Source: RPQJ01 sp963793005
Lineage (GTDB): Bacteria; Pseudomonadota; Gammaproteobacteria; Steroidobacterales; Steroidobacteraceae
Length of the DNA stretch: 64,000 bases
Assembly (NCBI GenBank): GCA_963793005.1
Contig: CAWBYP010000002.1
Location: 186,001-250,000, forward strand
Reading direction: 5' to 3'
Made by a program: the position numbers and the translations under genes. Positions within the stretch are counted from its first letter, which is position 1. The number at the start of each line of letters is the position of its first letter. The notes under the pieces were generated by a model, which was given only the letters and a program-made list of their open reading frames with translations, was not told the origin of the DNA and ran no database searches. Positions 20,890-30,118 of this stretch are shown here, in pieces.

Positions 20890-21540
20890 ATGAAAATGCG
20901 TGCGATCTTCCTTTCGTTTTTCGTGGCACTGCTGGCGAGCGGTCCGACCCTCGCGGCCGATACGGCCGTGATCCCGGGACCAGGGCCCCAGGAGCTCATC
21001 GAAAAAGTCTCGCAGGACCTGCTGCGCGAGATCGACGCCAATCGTGCCTCGTTCAACTCCGACCCGGCCAAGCTGCGTGCGATGGTGGACAGGGTCGTGC
21101 TGCCGAGCTTCGACGCGGAGTATTCAGCGCGCCTGGTGCTCGGCAAGTACTGGCGCACCGCCACGCAGCAGCAACGCCAGCGCTTCGTCGACGCGTTCAT
21201 CCAGTCGATGATGCGCAAGTACGGCAATGCGCTGCTCGAGTTCACCGCGGATCGCCTGGTGATCCTGCCGTTCAAGGGTGACCTCCAGACGGACCGGGCA
21301 ACGGTGCGCACCGAGGTCAAGCGCGACAACGGTACACCGGTGCCGGTCAACTACTCGCTGCACGCGACAGCGAAGGGCTGGAAGGCCTGGGACGTGACGA
21401 TCGAGGGCATTTCATACGTAAAGAACTTCCGCACCGACTTCGGGGCGGAGATCGAAGCCAGGGGCCTCGATGCGGTCATCGACAGGCTCGAGGCGGAGGG
21501 CGGCGTGAGTGCCGAACCAGCGACGAAGGCGGCGGGCTGA
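20890..21540 (+). CDS. mlaC: Periplasmic phospholipid-binding protein MlaC
   Basis: A 216-residue secreted protein with a signal peptide (MKMRAIFLSFFVALLASGPTLA). The mature part has the MlaC pattern PQELIEKVSQDLLREID, LVLGKYWRTATQQQRQRF and WKAWDVTIEGISYVKNFR. It shuttles phospholipid across the periplasm between MlaA and MlaFEDB. The start is 8 bases after mlaD, with GAGGCACA upstream. Confidence 0.94.
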   Translation: MKMRAIFLSFFVALLASGPTLAADTAVIPGPGPQELIEKVSQDLLREIDANRASFNSDPAKLRAMVDRVVLPSFDAEYSARLVLGKYWRTATQQQRQRFVDAFIQSMMRKYGNALLEFTADRLVILPFKGDLQTDRATVRTEVKRDNGTPVPVNYSLHATAKGWKAWDVTIEGISYVKNFRTDFGAEIEARGLDAVIDRLEAEGGVSAEPATKAAG

Positions 21541-21542
21541 AG

Positions 21543-21842
21543 GTGCCGGGATTCGCGCTCGAACGCGTCGCTGAAGACCGGCTGCTGGCGAGCGGCCAGC
21601 TCGACTTCGCGACTGCAGCGCAGGCCTTGCGGATCGGCATCGAGGCGATCGGCCGTGTCGGCGACCAGGTCGTCGACCTCTCGGGAGTCACCGAAGGCGA
21701 CAGTGCCGGAGTCGCCGTGCTGGTGGAGTGGGTGTCAGCCGCCGTTGTCGCGGGGGTAGGCCTGCGCTACGAGAACGTGCCGCCCCAGATGCTGGCCATC
21801 GCGCGGATCTCGGACCTCGAGGATCTTCTGCTCCGAAGCTGA
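21543..21842 (+). CDS. mlaB: STAS-domain protein MlaB
   Basis: A 99-residue STAS-domain protein that binds MlaF and stabilises the MlaFEDB complex. DLSGVTEGDSAGVAVLVEWV contains the serine region typical of this family. The start is a GTG two bases after the mlaC stop. It ends the operon, facing mlaA. Confidence 0.88.
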   Translation: MPGFALERVAEDRLLASGQLDFATAAQALRIGIEAIGRVGDQVVDLSGVTEGDSAGVAVLVEWVSAAVVAGVGLRYENVPPQMLAIARISDLEDLLLRS

Positions 21843-21863
21843 CCTGCTCGAGAGCCCCGCGGC

Positions 21864-22643
21864 TCAGGGCGGCGGCACCGCCTCGTCTTCATCGTCCGTC
21901 GTCTCGTCGAGGAACTCCTCCTCCAGCGGCTCCTCGGGCGGGTTGCCGTCGTGGACCAGGAACTGGCGGCGCTGCAGGTATGCGTTGCGGATGAACCCAT
22001 ACTTGTCATAGACCCCATCCAGGGTCTCGTCCAGCGGCAGCAGGCTGGCGCGAGTATTGACCACGGAAAGGGCCAGCGATCCCCAGCGCGCATTCCCGGT
22101 GTCGAACCAGTAAAGCGGTTCCAGCACCGTGGTGGCCACCCGGGTTGGAAAATCACGCAGCGTCGATGGGCCGAGGAACGGAACCATCAGGTATGGTCCG
22201 GCAGGTATGCCCCACTTTCCGAGCGTCTGGCCGAGATCCTCGTCATGCTGCGGCAGTCCCGCGCCGGACGCGACGTCGAGAACGCCACCCCAGCCGAGCG
22301 TCGTGTTGATGATGAAACGCAGCGTGTCCTGGGCGGCTGCCACCGGTTTGCCCTGCAGCAGGTTGTTGACGGCCGTCCCGGGCGTCGACAGGTTCTGGTA
22401 GAAGTTGCCCACACCGGTGCGAAACCACGAAGGCGTGTGATCGCGGTAGGCCACGGCGACGGGCTTGAGCGCCGCGCGGTCGATCGAGTCATTGAAACGA
22501 TAGATGCCCCGGTTCATCGGCTGCAAGGGGTCGGCAGGATCGCGCTCGGCAGTCGTTGCGCAGCCGGCGAGGGCGAAGCCCAGCGTTGCAAGCGCCGCAG
22601 TTCGAAATTGACGGAATTCAGCCGCAGGCATCACGATATCCAT
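21864..22643 (-). CDS. mlaA: Outer-membrane lipoprotein MlaA (VacJ)
   Basis: A 259-residue lipoprotein with lipobox LAGC and the MlaA core (DPLQPMNRGIYRFNDSID, GVGNFYQNLSTPGTAVNNLLQGK, DLGQTLGKWGIPAGPYLMVPFLGPSTLRD). MlaA removes mislocalised phospholipid from the outer leaflet and hands it to MlaC. The C-terminus is strongly acidic (EEPLEEEFLDETTDDEDE). It converges on mlaFEDCB at its 3' end and lies 41 bases downstream of the bepA-like gene, with which it may be transcribed. Confidence 0.93.
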   Translation of the reverse strand: MDIVMPAAEFRQFRTAALATLGFALAGCATTAERDPADPLQPMNRGIYRFNDSIDRAALKPVAVAYRDHTPSWFRTGVGNFYQNLSTPGTAVNNLLQGKPVAAAQDTLRFIINTTLGWGGVLDVASGAGLPQHDEDLGQTLGKWGIPAGPYLMVPFLGPSTLRDFPTRVATTVLEPLYWFDTGNARWGSLALSVVNTRASLLPLDETLDGVYDKYGFIRNAYLQRRQFLVHDGNPPEEPLEEEFLDETTDDEDEAVPPP

Positions 22644-22684
22644 GGCAAGGCAGGGTTGTGGGCTGCGATTCTACAGTGGAATCG

Positions 22685-24211
22685 TCAGCCGCCCGGGTTT
22701 CGTCCGCTGCCGGAGTTCGGCGGCGGCGGTTGGCTGCGCTGGCGCTGCGGCGGCAGCGCGTCCCGGATTTCCTTGAGCCGCGCGACATACCGGGCCTTCT
22801 GGACCGAGGTGATGCCCGGCACCGACAGGGCCAGTTCGAGCTGGTTGCCGGCGAGCGGCAGGTCCCCGCTCATGATGTGGTACTCGGCCATGTACGCGTA
22901 GCTGTCGGCGACGTCGCCGGCCGTGTTGGCCGCGATTGCCGTGAGCCGGATCTGTTCCTGGGTTGGCGGGACATTATTGAACAGGTCGAGCAGCACTTCG
23001 TGCGCGCGCTTCGGGCGATTCGCCTGGAGCAGCGCCTCGGCGTAACGGACCGTGACCGGCACGTTGCGCGGCGAAAGCTCGAGCGCCCGTTCCAGCACTT
23101 CGAGAGCCGCGCTGGGATTTCCCGCAGCGATCAGCGACTGTGCCAGCGCAGTGTGGAACTGCATGATCTCGGGGTGGGTCGCCACCAGTCCCTGGAAGAC
23201 CGGCACGGCGTGCACGGCATCGCCGGAAATCATCTGGGCCAGTGCCTTGCCATACACCTGCGCGATGCTGGCGTCGGGCTCGGTTCCGATCAGCGACGCG
23301 TAATAGTTGCGCGGATCCTGCCCGGCAGGAGTCGTTAGTACGCGAACCCGCTCACGGATGATCGCGTAGCTGGTCGAGTCGTTCGGCACTACAAGTGGAT
23401 ACTGGGCGGCACGACTCTTCGATTCGGCCATGCGCTCGCTGGTGATCGGGTGGCTGCGAAGCATCTCCGGTATCTTCTCCGGGCTCAGCTGGGTCTTTCG
23501 ACCCATTTCCTCGAAGAAGGCCGGCATCGCGTTGGGGTCGAAGCCCGCCTCGGCCATCAGGGCAATACCGACGCGGTCTGCTTCCTGTTCGTTCGATCGA
23601 GTGAACGCTATCTGCGATTCCGCCGCGATGGTCTGTGCGGCCGTGATTGCACCCAGCGTCGCGTTACCGTCGACGCCTGCCAGTGCCCCGAGCAGGATTG
23701 CAGCCAGCGTCGCTGCGGTCGATACGAGGTTGGTGCGGCCCGCCGACTCGATGCCGCGCGCTATGTGGCGCTGCGTGACGTGCGACACCTCGTGGGCGAG
23801 CACACCCGCGAGTTCGCTCTCGTTGCGGGTGTCCAGCAGCAGACCGGTGTTGATGCCGACATAGCCGCCGGGAAGTGCGAACGCGTTGATCGTGCGCTCG
23901 TTGACCAGGAAGAAGTTGAAGTCGCGGTTGCCGTGGTTCGACAGGCTCGACAAACGCAGCCCCAGCGACTGTATGTACTCGTTGGTCTCCGGGTCCTCGA
24001 CCAGGCGTCCGGAGTCGCGGAGCCCTCTCATCACCATGCGGCCGATCCGGGCTTCGTCCTCGATACTGAGCGTCTGCTGGGCAGCGGTGCCGAGTTCGGG
24101 CAACTGGTCCTGGGCTTCCGCGGCGGCGAGCGGGCCGGGCAGCGCCATCCAGGCGGTCAGCAGGAAGCCGGCCAGGACGGCCGGCCAGCGGCGGGATTTG
24201 GCGATGCTCAT
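22685..24211 (-). CDS. bepA: BepA-like periplasmic M48 metalloprotease with TPR domain
   Basis: A 508-residue secreted protein. After a signal peptide (ending PGPLAAAEAQ) come the M48 zinc motif HEVSH in GVLAHEVSHVTQRH, the third ligand region EQEADRVGIALMAEAGFD, and TPR-like repeats from about residue 330. This order and length match BepA (YfgC), which maintains outer-membrane protein assembly. The start at 24211 gives a normal signal peptide; sequence further upstream in the frame is not conserved. The position close to gcvR and bcp matches the E. coli region. Confidence 0.9.
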   Translation of the reverse strand: MSIAKSRRWPAVLAGFLLTAWMALPGPLAAAEAQDQLPELGTAAQQTLSIEDEARIGRMVMRGLRDSGRLVEDPETNEYIQSLGLRLSSLSNHGNRDFNFFLVNERTINAFALPGGYVGINTGLLLDTRNESELAGVLAHEVSHVTQRHIARGIESAGRTNLVSTAATLAAILLGALAGVDGNATLGAITAAQTIAAESQIAFTRSNEQEADRVGIALMAEAGFDPNAMPAFFEEMGRKTQLSPEKIPEMLRSHPITSERMAESKSRAAQYPLVVPNDSTSYAIIRERVRVLTTPAGQDPRNYYASLIGTEPDASIAQVYGKALAQMISGDAVHAVPVFQGLVATHPEIMQFHTALAQSLIAAGNPSAALEVLERALELSPRNVPVTVRYAEALLQANRPKRAHEVLLDLFNNVPPTQEQIRLTAIAANTAGDVADSYAYMAEYHIMSGDLPLAGNQLELALSVPGITSVQKARYVARLKEIRDALPPQRQRSQPPPPNSGSGRNPGG

Positions 24212-24269
24212 GGGGGTATTCGACCGACCGGAGGCCCGCTCGGTTCCGCAGCACATGGACATGCCGCGC

Positions 24270-25689
24270 TCAAAGCATCTCGGAGGCGATGTCGGCGAGG
24301 CGCGAGCGCTCACCGCGGAGCAGTGTCACGTGCCCGTAGTGCGCCCAGCCGCGGAACCGGTTCACGACATAGGTGAGGCCGCAGGTGGTCTCGGAGAGGT
24401 AGGGCGTGTCGATCTGGGCGATATTGCCCAGGCAGACGAGCTTGGTGCCCGGGCCGGCGCGGGTAACCAGGGCTTTCATCTGCTTCGGCGTCAGGTTCTG
24501 CGCCTCGTCCAGGATGATGTACCGGTTGAGGAACGTGCGGCCGCGCATGAAGTTGAGCGAACGGATCTTGATCCGGTTGCGAAGCAGGTCGTTGGTGGCG
24601 GCGCGACCCCAGCTTCCGCCTTCCTGGCTCTGTGTCAGGACCTCGAGGTTGTCCATCAGCGCGCCCATCCAGGGCTCCATCTTTTCCTCTTCGGTGCCGG
24701 GCAGGAAACCGATGTCCTCGCCGAGCGGGATCGTGACCCGCGTCATGATGATCTCGCTGAAGCGGTTGGTCTCGAGCGTCTGCGCGAGTCCTGCCGCAAG
24801 CGTGAGCAGTGTCTTGCCGGTGCCCGCGGGACCGAGCACTGTCACGAAGTCGATCTCCGGGTCGAGCAGCAGGTTGAGCGCGAAGTTCTGTTCGCGGTTG
24901 CGCGCGTTGATGCCCCACACGCCGTGCCTCTCGCGGCGGAAGTCGCGCGCGACCTCGATCACCGCCGAGTCGCCTTCGATGCGGCGCACGATGGCTTCGA
25001 TTCCGTGCTCGCCACCCTGGTAAGACGAACTGGTTCGGCGCCCACTGTGCGACAAGCTTGCCGCGGATTCGATAGTAGGCACGACCATGTTCCTGCCAGG
25101 ACTCGAGGCTTCGCCCGGTCCGCTCCCAGAAGTTTGCCTTGAGTTCCTCCATGCCCGTGTAGAGGAGGTCCGCGTCTTCTATCGTCTTGTCGCTGTAGTA
25201 GTCCTCGGCGTGCACGCCGATGATCGCCGCCTTGATGCGCAGGTTGATGTCCTTGGACACCAGCGTGACCCTGGCGAGCGGATGTTCGCGCTGCAGCGCA
25301 ACCGTGTGCGCTAGGATGGAGTTGTCGGCGCCGTGCCCCGGCAGCGTGTCGGGCAGGCCGGTCTTCATCTGCCTGGTCTGGAAGAACAGGCGCCCGGTCG
25401 GCGGCTTCTTGCCGCCATTGAGATACTTGGCGGGGGGCAGTTCGAGGCCGCGGTCGATCTGCTGCTTGGTCGAGTTTGCCATCAACTCGTCGAGGAAGCG
25501 GCTTACCTGGCGCACGTTGCGCGCGGCTTCCGACATGCCCTTCTTTCCCGCGTCGAGTTCCTCGAGCACGATCATCGGAATGAAGATGTCGTGCTCTTCA
25601 AACCTGAAGATGCAGGTGGGATCGTGCATGAGCACGTTGGTGTCGAGCAGGAAAATGCGGCGCTGAACGGGCTTTTTCTTGGGCGGCAA
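24270..25689 (-). pseudogene. PIN-PhoH family ATPase/ribonuclease, broken by one frameshift
   Basis: A gene of the PIN-PhoH (YlaK-type) family, about 472 residues if joined. The first part is a PIN nuclease domain (IFLLDTNVLMHDPTCIFRFEEH, VTLVSKDINLRIKAAIIG) up to VAQWAPNQFV. The second part is a PhoH NTPase domain (GPAGTGKTLLTLAAG Walker A, ILDEAQNLTPKQMKALVTR Walker B). They lie in different frames. The DNA reads GTCTTACCAG on the coding strand where GTCTACCAG would keep NQFVYQGGEHG open, so one extra base (about 25022) separates the halves. All motifs are otherwise intact, so a sequencing error or very recent mutation is likely. It lies between bcp and bepA. Confidence 0.88.
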
Positions 25690-25728
25690 CGGCGGACTCC
25701 GAAGTGCGCTGGAAGAGAGCAGGGTCGG

Positions 25729-26202
25729 CTACAGGTCGCTGAGCGCCTCGAGCACCTCCTCGGCATGCCCGTTCACCTTGACCTTGCGCCACTCGCGTCG
25801 CAGGACGCCCTCGGCATCCAGCAGGAACGTGCTTCGTTCCACGCCCATGTACTTGCGTCCGTACATGCTCTTTTCCTTCCAGACGCCGAAGATCGCGCAG
25901 GCTTTCTTCTCCTCGTCGCTCAGCAGCTCGAAGGGAAATGCGTACTTGGCCTTGAATTTCTCATGCGAGGCGATGCTGTCCGGCGACACGCCGACCACGA
26001 CGGCCCTGGCCTTGCGAAACGCGTCATGGAGCTTGCCGAACGCGATGCCCTCGCTGGTGCAGCCCGAGGTGTTGTCCTTCGGGTAGAAATACACGACCAG
26101 CGCCTTGCCCCTGGCGGCCGACAGCTTCCAGGGTTTGCCACCGGTGGCCGGCAGCGTGAAATCCGGGACCTTCCTGTCGATCGTCGCGGTCTTCTCAGCC
26201 AT
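25729..26202 (-). CDS. bcp: Thiol peroxidase Bcp / PrxQ, no adjacent resolving cysteine
   Basis: A 157-residue peroxiredoxin of the Bcp/PrxQ group that reduces hydroperoxides. The peroxidatic cysteine is Cys48 in NTSGCTSEGIAF. The resolving cysteine found five residues later in E. coli Bcp is absent (Ile-Ala-Phe there); another cysteine exists at about residue 101 (KKACAIFGVW). The block VWKEKSMYGRKYMGVERSTFLLD is typical of this subgroup. It follows the gcvR-like gene by 6 bases, the same pair as in E. coli. Confidence 0.9.
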   Translation of the reverse strand: MAEKTATIDRKVPDFTLPATGGKPWKLSAARGKALVVYFYPKDNTSGCTSEGIAFGKLHDAFRKARAVVVGVSPDSIASHEKFKAKYAFPFELLSDEEKKACAIFGVWKEKSMYGRKYMGVERSTFLLDAEGVLRREWRKVKVNGHAEEVLEALSDL

Positions 26203-26208
26203 GTCGCC

Positions 26209-26739
26209 TCACGCCTTCAAGGGTTCCAGGATTGCATCGAGGTTCATGTGGTCACAGAGGTCCATGAATTCCTCGCGCAGCGCCGCCACGTGGATGCGCG
26301 TGGGGATCAGTACCACCATGTACACGGAGAACATCGGCGCGCCGGTGTGCGCGGCGGCATAGGTACGGGTGGAAATGTCGCCGATGTCGATGCCACGCGA
26401 CGAGAAGAAACCAGCCAGCGCGTGCAGCACGCCAGGCTGGTCAAGGCACACCACGTCGACCGTGTACGAGACCATGTCGGTGCGCGGCGGGCGGATTTCC
26501 GTGCGCCGGCTCGAAATGGTGAGGCCGGACGTCTCGGCGAGCTTGGCGAGTTCGCCCTCGAGCTTGCTCATCGTGTGCCAGTTACCCGACACCAGCATCA
26601 GCATGGCGAACTCGTTGCCGAGCGCCGTCATGCGGCTTTCGAGGACATTGCCGCCACATTCGACCACGACTCGGGTCAGGTCGTACACCAGGCCGGTGCG
26701 GTCACTGCCGATTGCGGAAATCGCGATTAGTTGATTCAT
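26209..26739 (-). CDS. gcvR: GcvR-like double ACT domain regulator
   Basis: A 176-residue protein with two ACT domains: ISAIGSDRTGLVYDLTRVV at the N-terminus and VVCLDQPGVLHALAGFFSSRGIDIGD in the second half. GcvR controls the glycine cleavage system with GcvA in E. coli. The start at 26739 gives the usual N-terminus MNQLIAISAIG. Its position between dapA (divergent) and bcp (downstream) is the E. coli arrangement, which supports the name. Confidence 0.87.
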   Translation of the reverse strand: MNQLIAISAIGSDRTGLVYDLTRVVVECGGNVLESRMTALGNEFAMLMLVSGNWHTMSKLEGELAKLAETSGLTISSRRTEIRPPRTDMVSYTVDVVCLDQPGVLHALAGFFSSRGIDIGDISTRTYAAAHTGAPMFSVYMVVLIPTRIHVAALREEFMDLCDHMNLDAILEPLKA

Positions 26740-26852
26740 AGGTTTGTGCCGGTGAGTGTAGCGGTCAGGGAGCGCGCAGTACACGCGCGCGTGCCTTGCC
26801 ACTCGCGGTGACGAGGGCATAGCATCAGATCCGGACTTCACGCGAGGCAGGA

Positions 26853-27734
26853 ATGTTCAAGGGCAGCATCCCGGCACTGGTCACTCCCATGCGCCAGGAC
26901 GGCGCAATCGACTTCGAATCATGGGACCGGTTGATCGATTTCCACCTGGAGGCCGGTTCCGACGCAGTCGTTGTCGGCGGCACGACAGGTGAATCCCCGG
27001 CACTGGAACGCGCGGAACTCGAGAAACTGGTCTCAAGCGCACGTGACCGGATTGCAGGACGTATCCCTTTGATAGCGGGCAGCGGAACCGCGGGCACGGG
27101 TAAAAGCGTGGCCTTGTCGCACGCGGCCGAAGCCGCCGGCGCCGATGCCTTGCTGGTAGTCACCCCGTACTACAACCGGCCGACCCAGGAAGGGCTTTTC
27201 CGGCATTTCACGGCGATTGCCGACGCGGTATCCATCCCGCTGATTCTCTATAACGTCCCCGGGCGTACCGCCTGTGACCTGTTGCCGGAGACGGTGGGAA
27301 GGCTGTCGCAGCACCCGCGAATCGCCGGCATTAAGGAGGCAACCGGCAGTATTTCCAGGGGAGAAGAGCTGCTCCGGGCCTGCCGCCCGGGGTTTCTGCT
27401 GCTGGGAGGCGACGACCCGACTGCGGCCCGGTTGATGCGAGCCGGCGCCCGGGGTGTGATATCGGTGACCGCCAATGTGGCGCCGCGGGCGATGCACGAC
27501 ATGTGCGCGGCGGCGCTGCGCGGCGAGCACGACGAGGCCGCGCGGATCGACGCGACGCTGGCCCCGCTGCACGAAAAACTGTTCGTTGAGCCGAACCCGA
27601 TCCCGGTCAAGTGGGCGGTACATCGAATGGGGCTGGTGGGGCAGGCGATCCGGCTTCCGCTGCTGCCGTTGTCCGAGGGAAATCGCCCGGTGGTCGAGGC
27701 CGCGATGCGCGCGGCAGGCGTCGAGCTGTCCTGA
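26853..27734 (+). CDS. dapA: 4-hydroxy-tetrahydrodipicolinate synthase
   Basis: Condenses pyruvate with aspartate semialdehyde in lysine and peptidoglycan precursor synthesis, 293 residues. The Schiff-base lysine is Lys161 in GIKEATG, and Tyr133 and Arg138 (LYNVPGRT) sit at the same numbers as in E. coli DapA; GGTTGE supplies the threonines. No insertions or deletions are apparent. It is divergent from the gcvR-like gene, with 113 bases between them. Confidence 0.96.
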   Translation: MFKGSIPALVTPMRQDGAIDFESWDRLIDFHLEAGSDAVVVGGTTGESPALERAELEKLVSSARDRIAGRIPLIAGSGTAGTGKSVALSHAAEAAGADALLVVTPYYNRPTQEGLFRHFTAIADAVSIPLILYNVPGRTACDLLPETVGRLSQHPRIAGIKEATGSISRGEELLRACRPGFLLLGGDDPTAARLMRAGARGVISVTANVAPRAMHDMCAAALRGEHDEAARIDATLAPLHEKLFVEPNPIPVKWAVHRMGLVGQAIRLPLLPLSEGNRPVVEAAMRAAGVELS

Positions 27735-27791
27735 ACAACGCGGGACTTTCCGGGCGCCGGCCGAACGTGTAGGCTCTCGGCCCCTTCGAAC

Positions 27792-27883
27792 GGAGAGGTG
27801 GCCGAGTGGTCGAAGGCGCTGGACTGGAATTCCAGTTACATCTTCACGGGTGTACGTGGGTTCGAATCCCACCCTCTCCGCCA
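27792..27883 (+). tRNA. tRNA-Ser (anticodon GGA)
   Basis: A 92-base tRNA with 3' CCA encoded. Acceptor stem GGAGAGG pairs with CCTCTCC, the anticodon stem CTGGA/TCCAG frames loop CTGGAAT (anticodon GGA), a long variable arm is present, and the T loop is TTCGAAT. It decodes UCC and UCU. Confidence 0.96.
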
Positions 27884-27885
27884 CT

Positions 27886-27919
27886 CAGCAGGGCCCTGCA
27901 AGGGGCCTGCTGATCTTTC
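27886..27919 (+). terminator. Possible terminator after tRNA-Ser
   Basis: CAGCAGG at 27886-27892 pairs with CCTGCTG at 27906-27912, with further G/C pairing inside, followed by ATCTTTC. The T tract is short, so function is uncertain. Confidence 0.4.
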
Positions 27920-28017
27920 GCACCCGTTGAAGCCGGGTACCCGAGGCTCGGGACTCCACTTATTGCGGCCATCGCAAGGTCGCGTAAATTTCCAGGGCTA
28001 ATCCCAAGGAGCTTCCC

Positions 28018-29082
28018 ATGCCTCTCGTCTCCATGCGCCAGCTGCTCGACCACGCGGCCGAAAACGGTTATGGCCTGCCGGCCTTCAACGTAAACAACCT
28101 CGAACAGGTCCGCGCCATCATGGAAGCGGCCGACGAGACCGGGAGCCCGGTGATCATGCAGGGGTCGGCGGGTGCCAGGAAATACGCCGGAGAAGCTTTC
28201 CTTCGCCACCTGATCCAGGCGGCGATCGAGGCCTACCCGCACGTCCCGGTGGTGATGCACCAGGACCATGGCCAGTCGCCGGCGGTGTGCATGTCGGCTA
28301 TCCGCTCTGGATTTTCGAGCGTGATGATGGACGGCTCGCTGATGGAGGACGGCAAGTCGCCGTCGTCCTATGAGTACAACGTGGAGACCTCGCGGCGCGT
28401 GGTCGATTTCTCGCACGCGATTGGAGTTACCGTGGAGGCGGAGCTCGGCGTGCTCGGTTCGCTGGAGACTATGCGCGGAGACAAGGAAGACGGCCACGGC
28501 GCGGAGGGCACGATGACACGCGAGCAGCTGCTCACGGACCCGGACCAGGCTGCCGACTTCGTCGCGAAAACGCAGTGCGACGCGCTCGCCATCGCGATCG
28601 GCACGTCGCACGGCGCCTACAAGTTCACGCGCAAGCCCACTGGTGACATCCTCGCGATCCAGCGCATCAAGGAAATCCACGCCCGCATCCCCAATACGCA
28701 CCTGGTGATGCACGGCTCGTCCAGCGTCCCTCAGGAGTGGCTGGAGGTCATCCGCAAGCACGGCGGCCAGATGAAGGAGACCTACGGCGTGCCGGTCGAG
28801 GAAATCGTCGAGGGCATCCGCCACGGCGTGCGCAAGGTCAACATCGACACCGACATCCGCCTGGCCATGACCGGCGCGATCCGGCGTCACCTGTTCGAGA
28901 AGCCGTCCGAGTTCGACCCTCGCAAGTTTCTGGCCGACGCGCAGAAAGCCGCTTCGGTAATCTGCAAGCTGCGCTACGAGGCCTTCGGTTGCGCCGGGCA
29001 GGCGGCGAAGATCAAGCCGCTGTCGCTGGAGAAGATGGCCGAACGCTATCGCAAGGGCGAGCTGAACCAGGTCGTCCAGTAG
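28018..29082 (+). CDS. fba: Class II fructose-bisphosphate aldolase (CbbA/Fba type)
   Basis: A zinc-dependent aldolase of 354 residues that splits fructose 1,6-bisphosphate in glycolysis and works in reverse in gluconeogenesis or the Calvin cycle. Zinc and active-site regions are VVMHQDHGQSPAVCMSAI, VEAELGVLG, GTSHGAYKF and LVMHGSSSVPQEW. The length and these motifs match the type B (Calvin-cycle-type) class II enzymes. An AGGAGC ribosome binding site precedes the ATG. apbE begins 3 bases after the stop. Confidence 0.95.
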   Translation: MPLVSMRQLLDHAAENGYGLPAFNVNNLEQVRAIMEAADETGSPVIMQGSAGARKYAGEAFLRHLIQAAIEAYPHVPVVMHQDHGQSPAVCMSAIRSGFSSVMMDGSLMEDGKSPSSYEYNVETSRRVVDFSHAIGVTVEAELGVLGSLETMRGDKEDGHGAEGTMTREQLLTDPDQAADFVAKTQCDALAIAIGTSHGAYKFTRKPTGDILAIQRIKEIHARIPNTHLVMHGSSSVPQEWLEVIRKHGGQMKETYGVPVEEIVEGIRHGVRKVNIDTDIRLAMTGAIRRHLFEKPSEFDPRKFLADAQKAASVICKLRYEAFGCAGQAAKIKPLSLEKMAERYRKGELNQVVQ

Positions 29083-29085
29083 CGC

Positions 29086-30102
29086 GTGGGGGCGCGACTT
29101 CTTGCGGCGGCTGCGCTGCTATGGGCAGGCGGGTGCGCGCCTACTCCCCAGCAGTTCGATGGCCCGACGATGGGCACGACCTACAGTGTTACCGTCACGC
29201 AGTTGCCTGGCGGCGTCACGCGCGAGGCGCTGCAGGCAGTGATCGACGGCGTACTCGACGAAATAAATCGGCACCTGTCGACCTACGATCCGGCCAGCGA
29301 GATTTCGGCGTTCAACGCCCTGCGGTCCACCGGAGCAGTGCCCGTGTCGCCGCAGTTGCAGGCGATCGTCGCGCTCGCGGAGACGGTAAGCGCTGACACC
29401 GGTGGCGCATTCGATATCACGGTTGGGCCGCTGGTCCGGGCCTGGGGGTTCGGGGGCGGGCAGGGGACGAGCAAGCCTGCGACAGGGTCGTCGCCCGGCG
29501 GTTCCAGCCCAGGCGACGGCCCGCACCGACTGGAGTTATCGGACGATGGCCAGACCCTCAGGAAGACTGCGGTGGGGATCGAACTGGACGTAAACGGCAT
29601 CGCGCCGGGTTATGCGGTCGACCTGATCGCCGAGCGCTTCGATGCACTGGGGGTGCACGATTACCTGATCGAACTCGGCGGCGAGGTCCGCGCCCGAGGG
29701 CGCAGCCCCGCCGGGCGTGCTTGGCGCGTCGCGGTCGAAATGCCGCTGCGCGGCGAGCGAAAGCCGTACACGCTGGTAGAGCTCGACGGCATGAGTGCCT
29801 CGACCTCGGGCGACTATCGGGACTTTCGCATCGTCGATGGCCGCCGGGTGTCCCACACCATGGATCCGCGCACCGAGGCACCGGTTGCCAACAACCTGGC
29901 CTCGGTATGCGTGCTGGACCCGTCCGCCGCGCGCGCCGACGCCTACGCGACAGCGCTGATGGTGCTGGGACCCGTCGAAGGCCTCGCGCTGGCCGGCCGG
30001 CTGAGGCTCGCGGCACTCTTCATCGAGCGCGACGATTCGGGCGGCGATTTCCGCGAGAGTTCGACCCCGGAATTCGAACGCTTGCGTCGGCCACTGGACT
30101 GA
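29086..30102 (+). CDS. apbE: FAD:protein FMN transferase ApbE, lipoprotein form
   Basis: A flavin transferase that attaches FMN to threonine residues of membrane proteins, 338 residues. The short signal peptide ends in a lipobox-like WAGGC, so it is probably a periplasmic lipoprotein. Conserved ApbE sequence includes GPTMGTTYSVTV, ELDVNGIAPGYAVDLIAE, YLIELGGEVRARG and HTMDPRTEAPV. A Gly/Ser/Pro-rich stretch at about 124-148 (GGGQGTSKPATGSSPGG) is an unusual insert. The start is GTG, 3 bases after fba. No NQR or RNF target operon lies nearby. Confidence 0.92.
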   Translation: MGARLLAAAALLWAGGCAPTPQQFDGPTMGTTYSVTVTQLPGGVTREALQAVIDGVLDEINRHLSTYDPASEISAFNALRSTGAVPVSPQLQAIVALAETVSADTGGAFDITVGPLVRAWGFGGGQGTSKPATGSSPGGSSPGDGPHRLELSDDGQTLRKTAVGIELDVNGIAPGYAVDLIAERFDALGVHDYLIELGGEVRARGRSPAGRAWRVAVEMPLRGERKPYTLVELDGMSASTSGDYRDFRIVDGRRVSHTMDPRTEAPVANNLASVCVLDPSAARADAYATALMVLGPVEGLALAGRLRLAALFIERDDSGGDFRESSTPEFERLRRPLD

Positions 30103-30118
30103 CGGCTATTATCGACCC

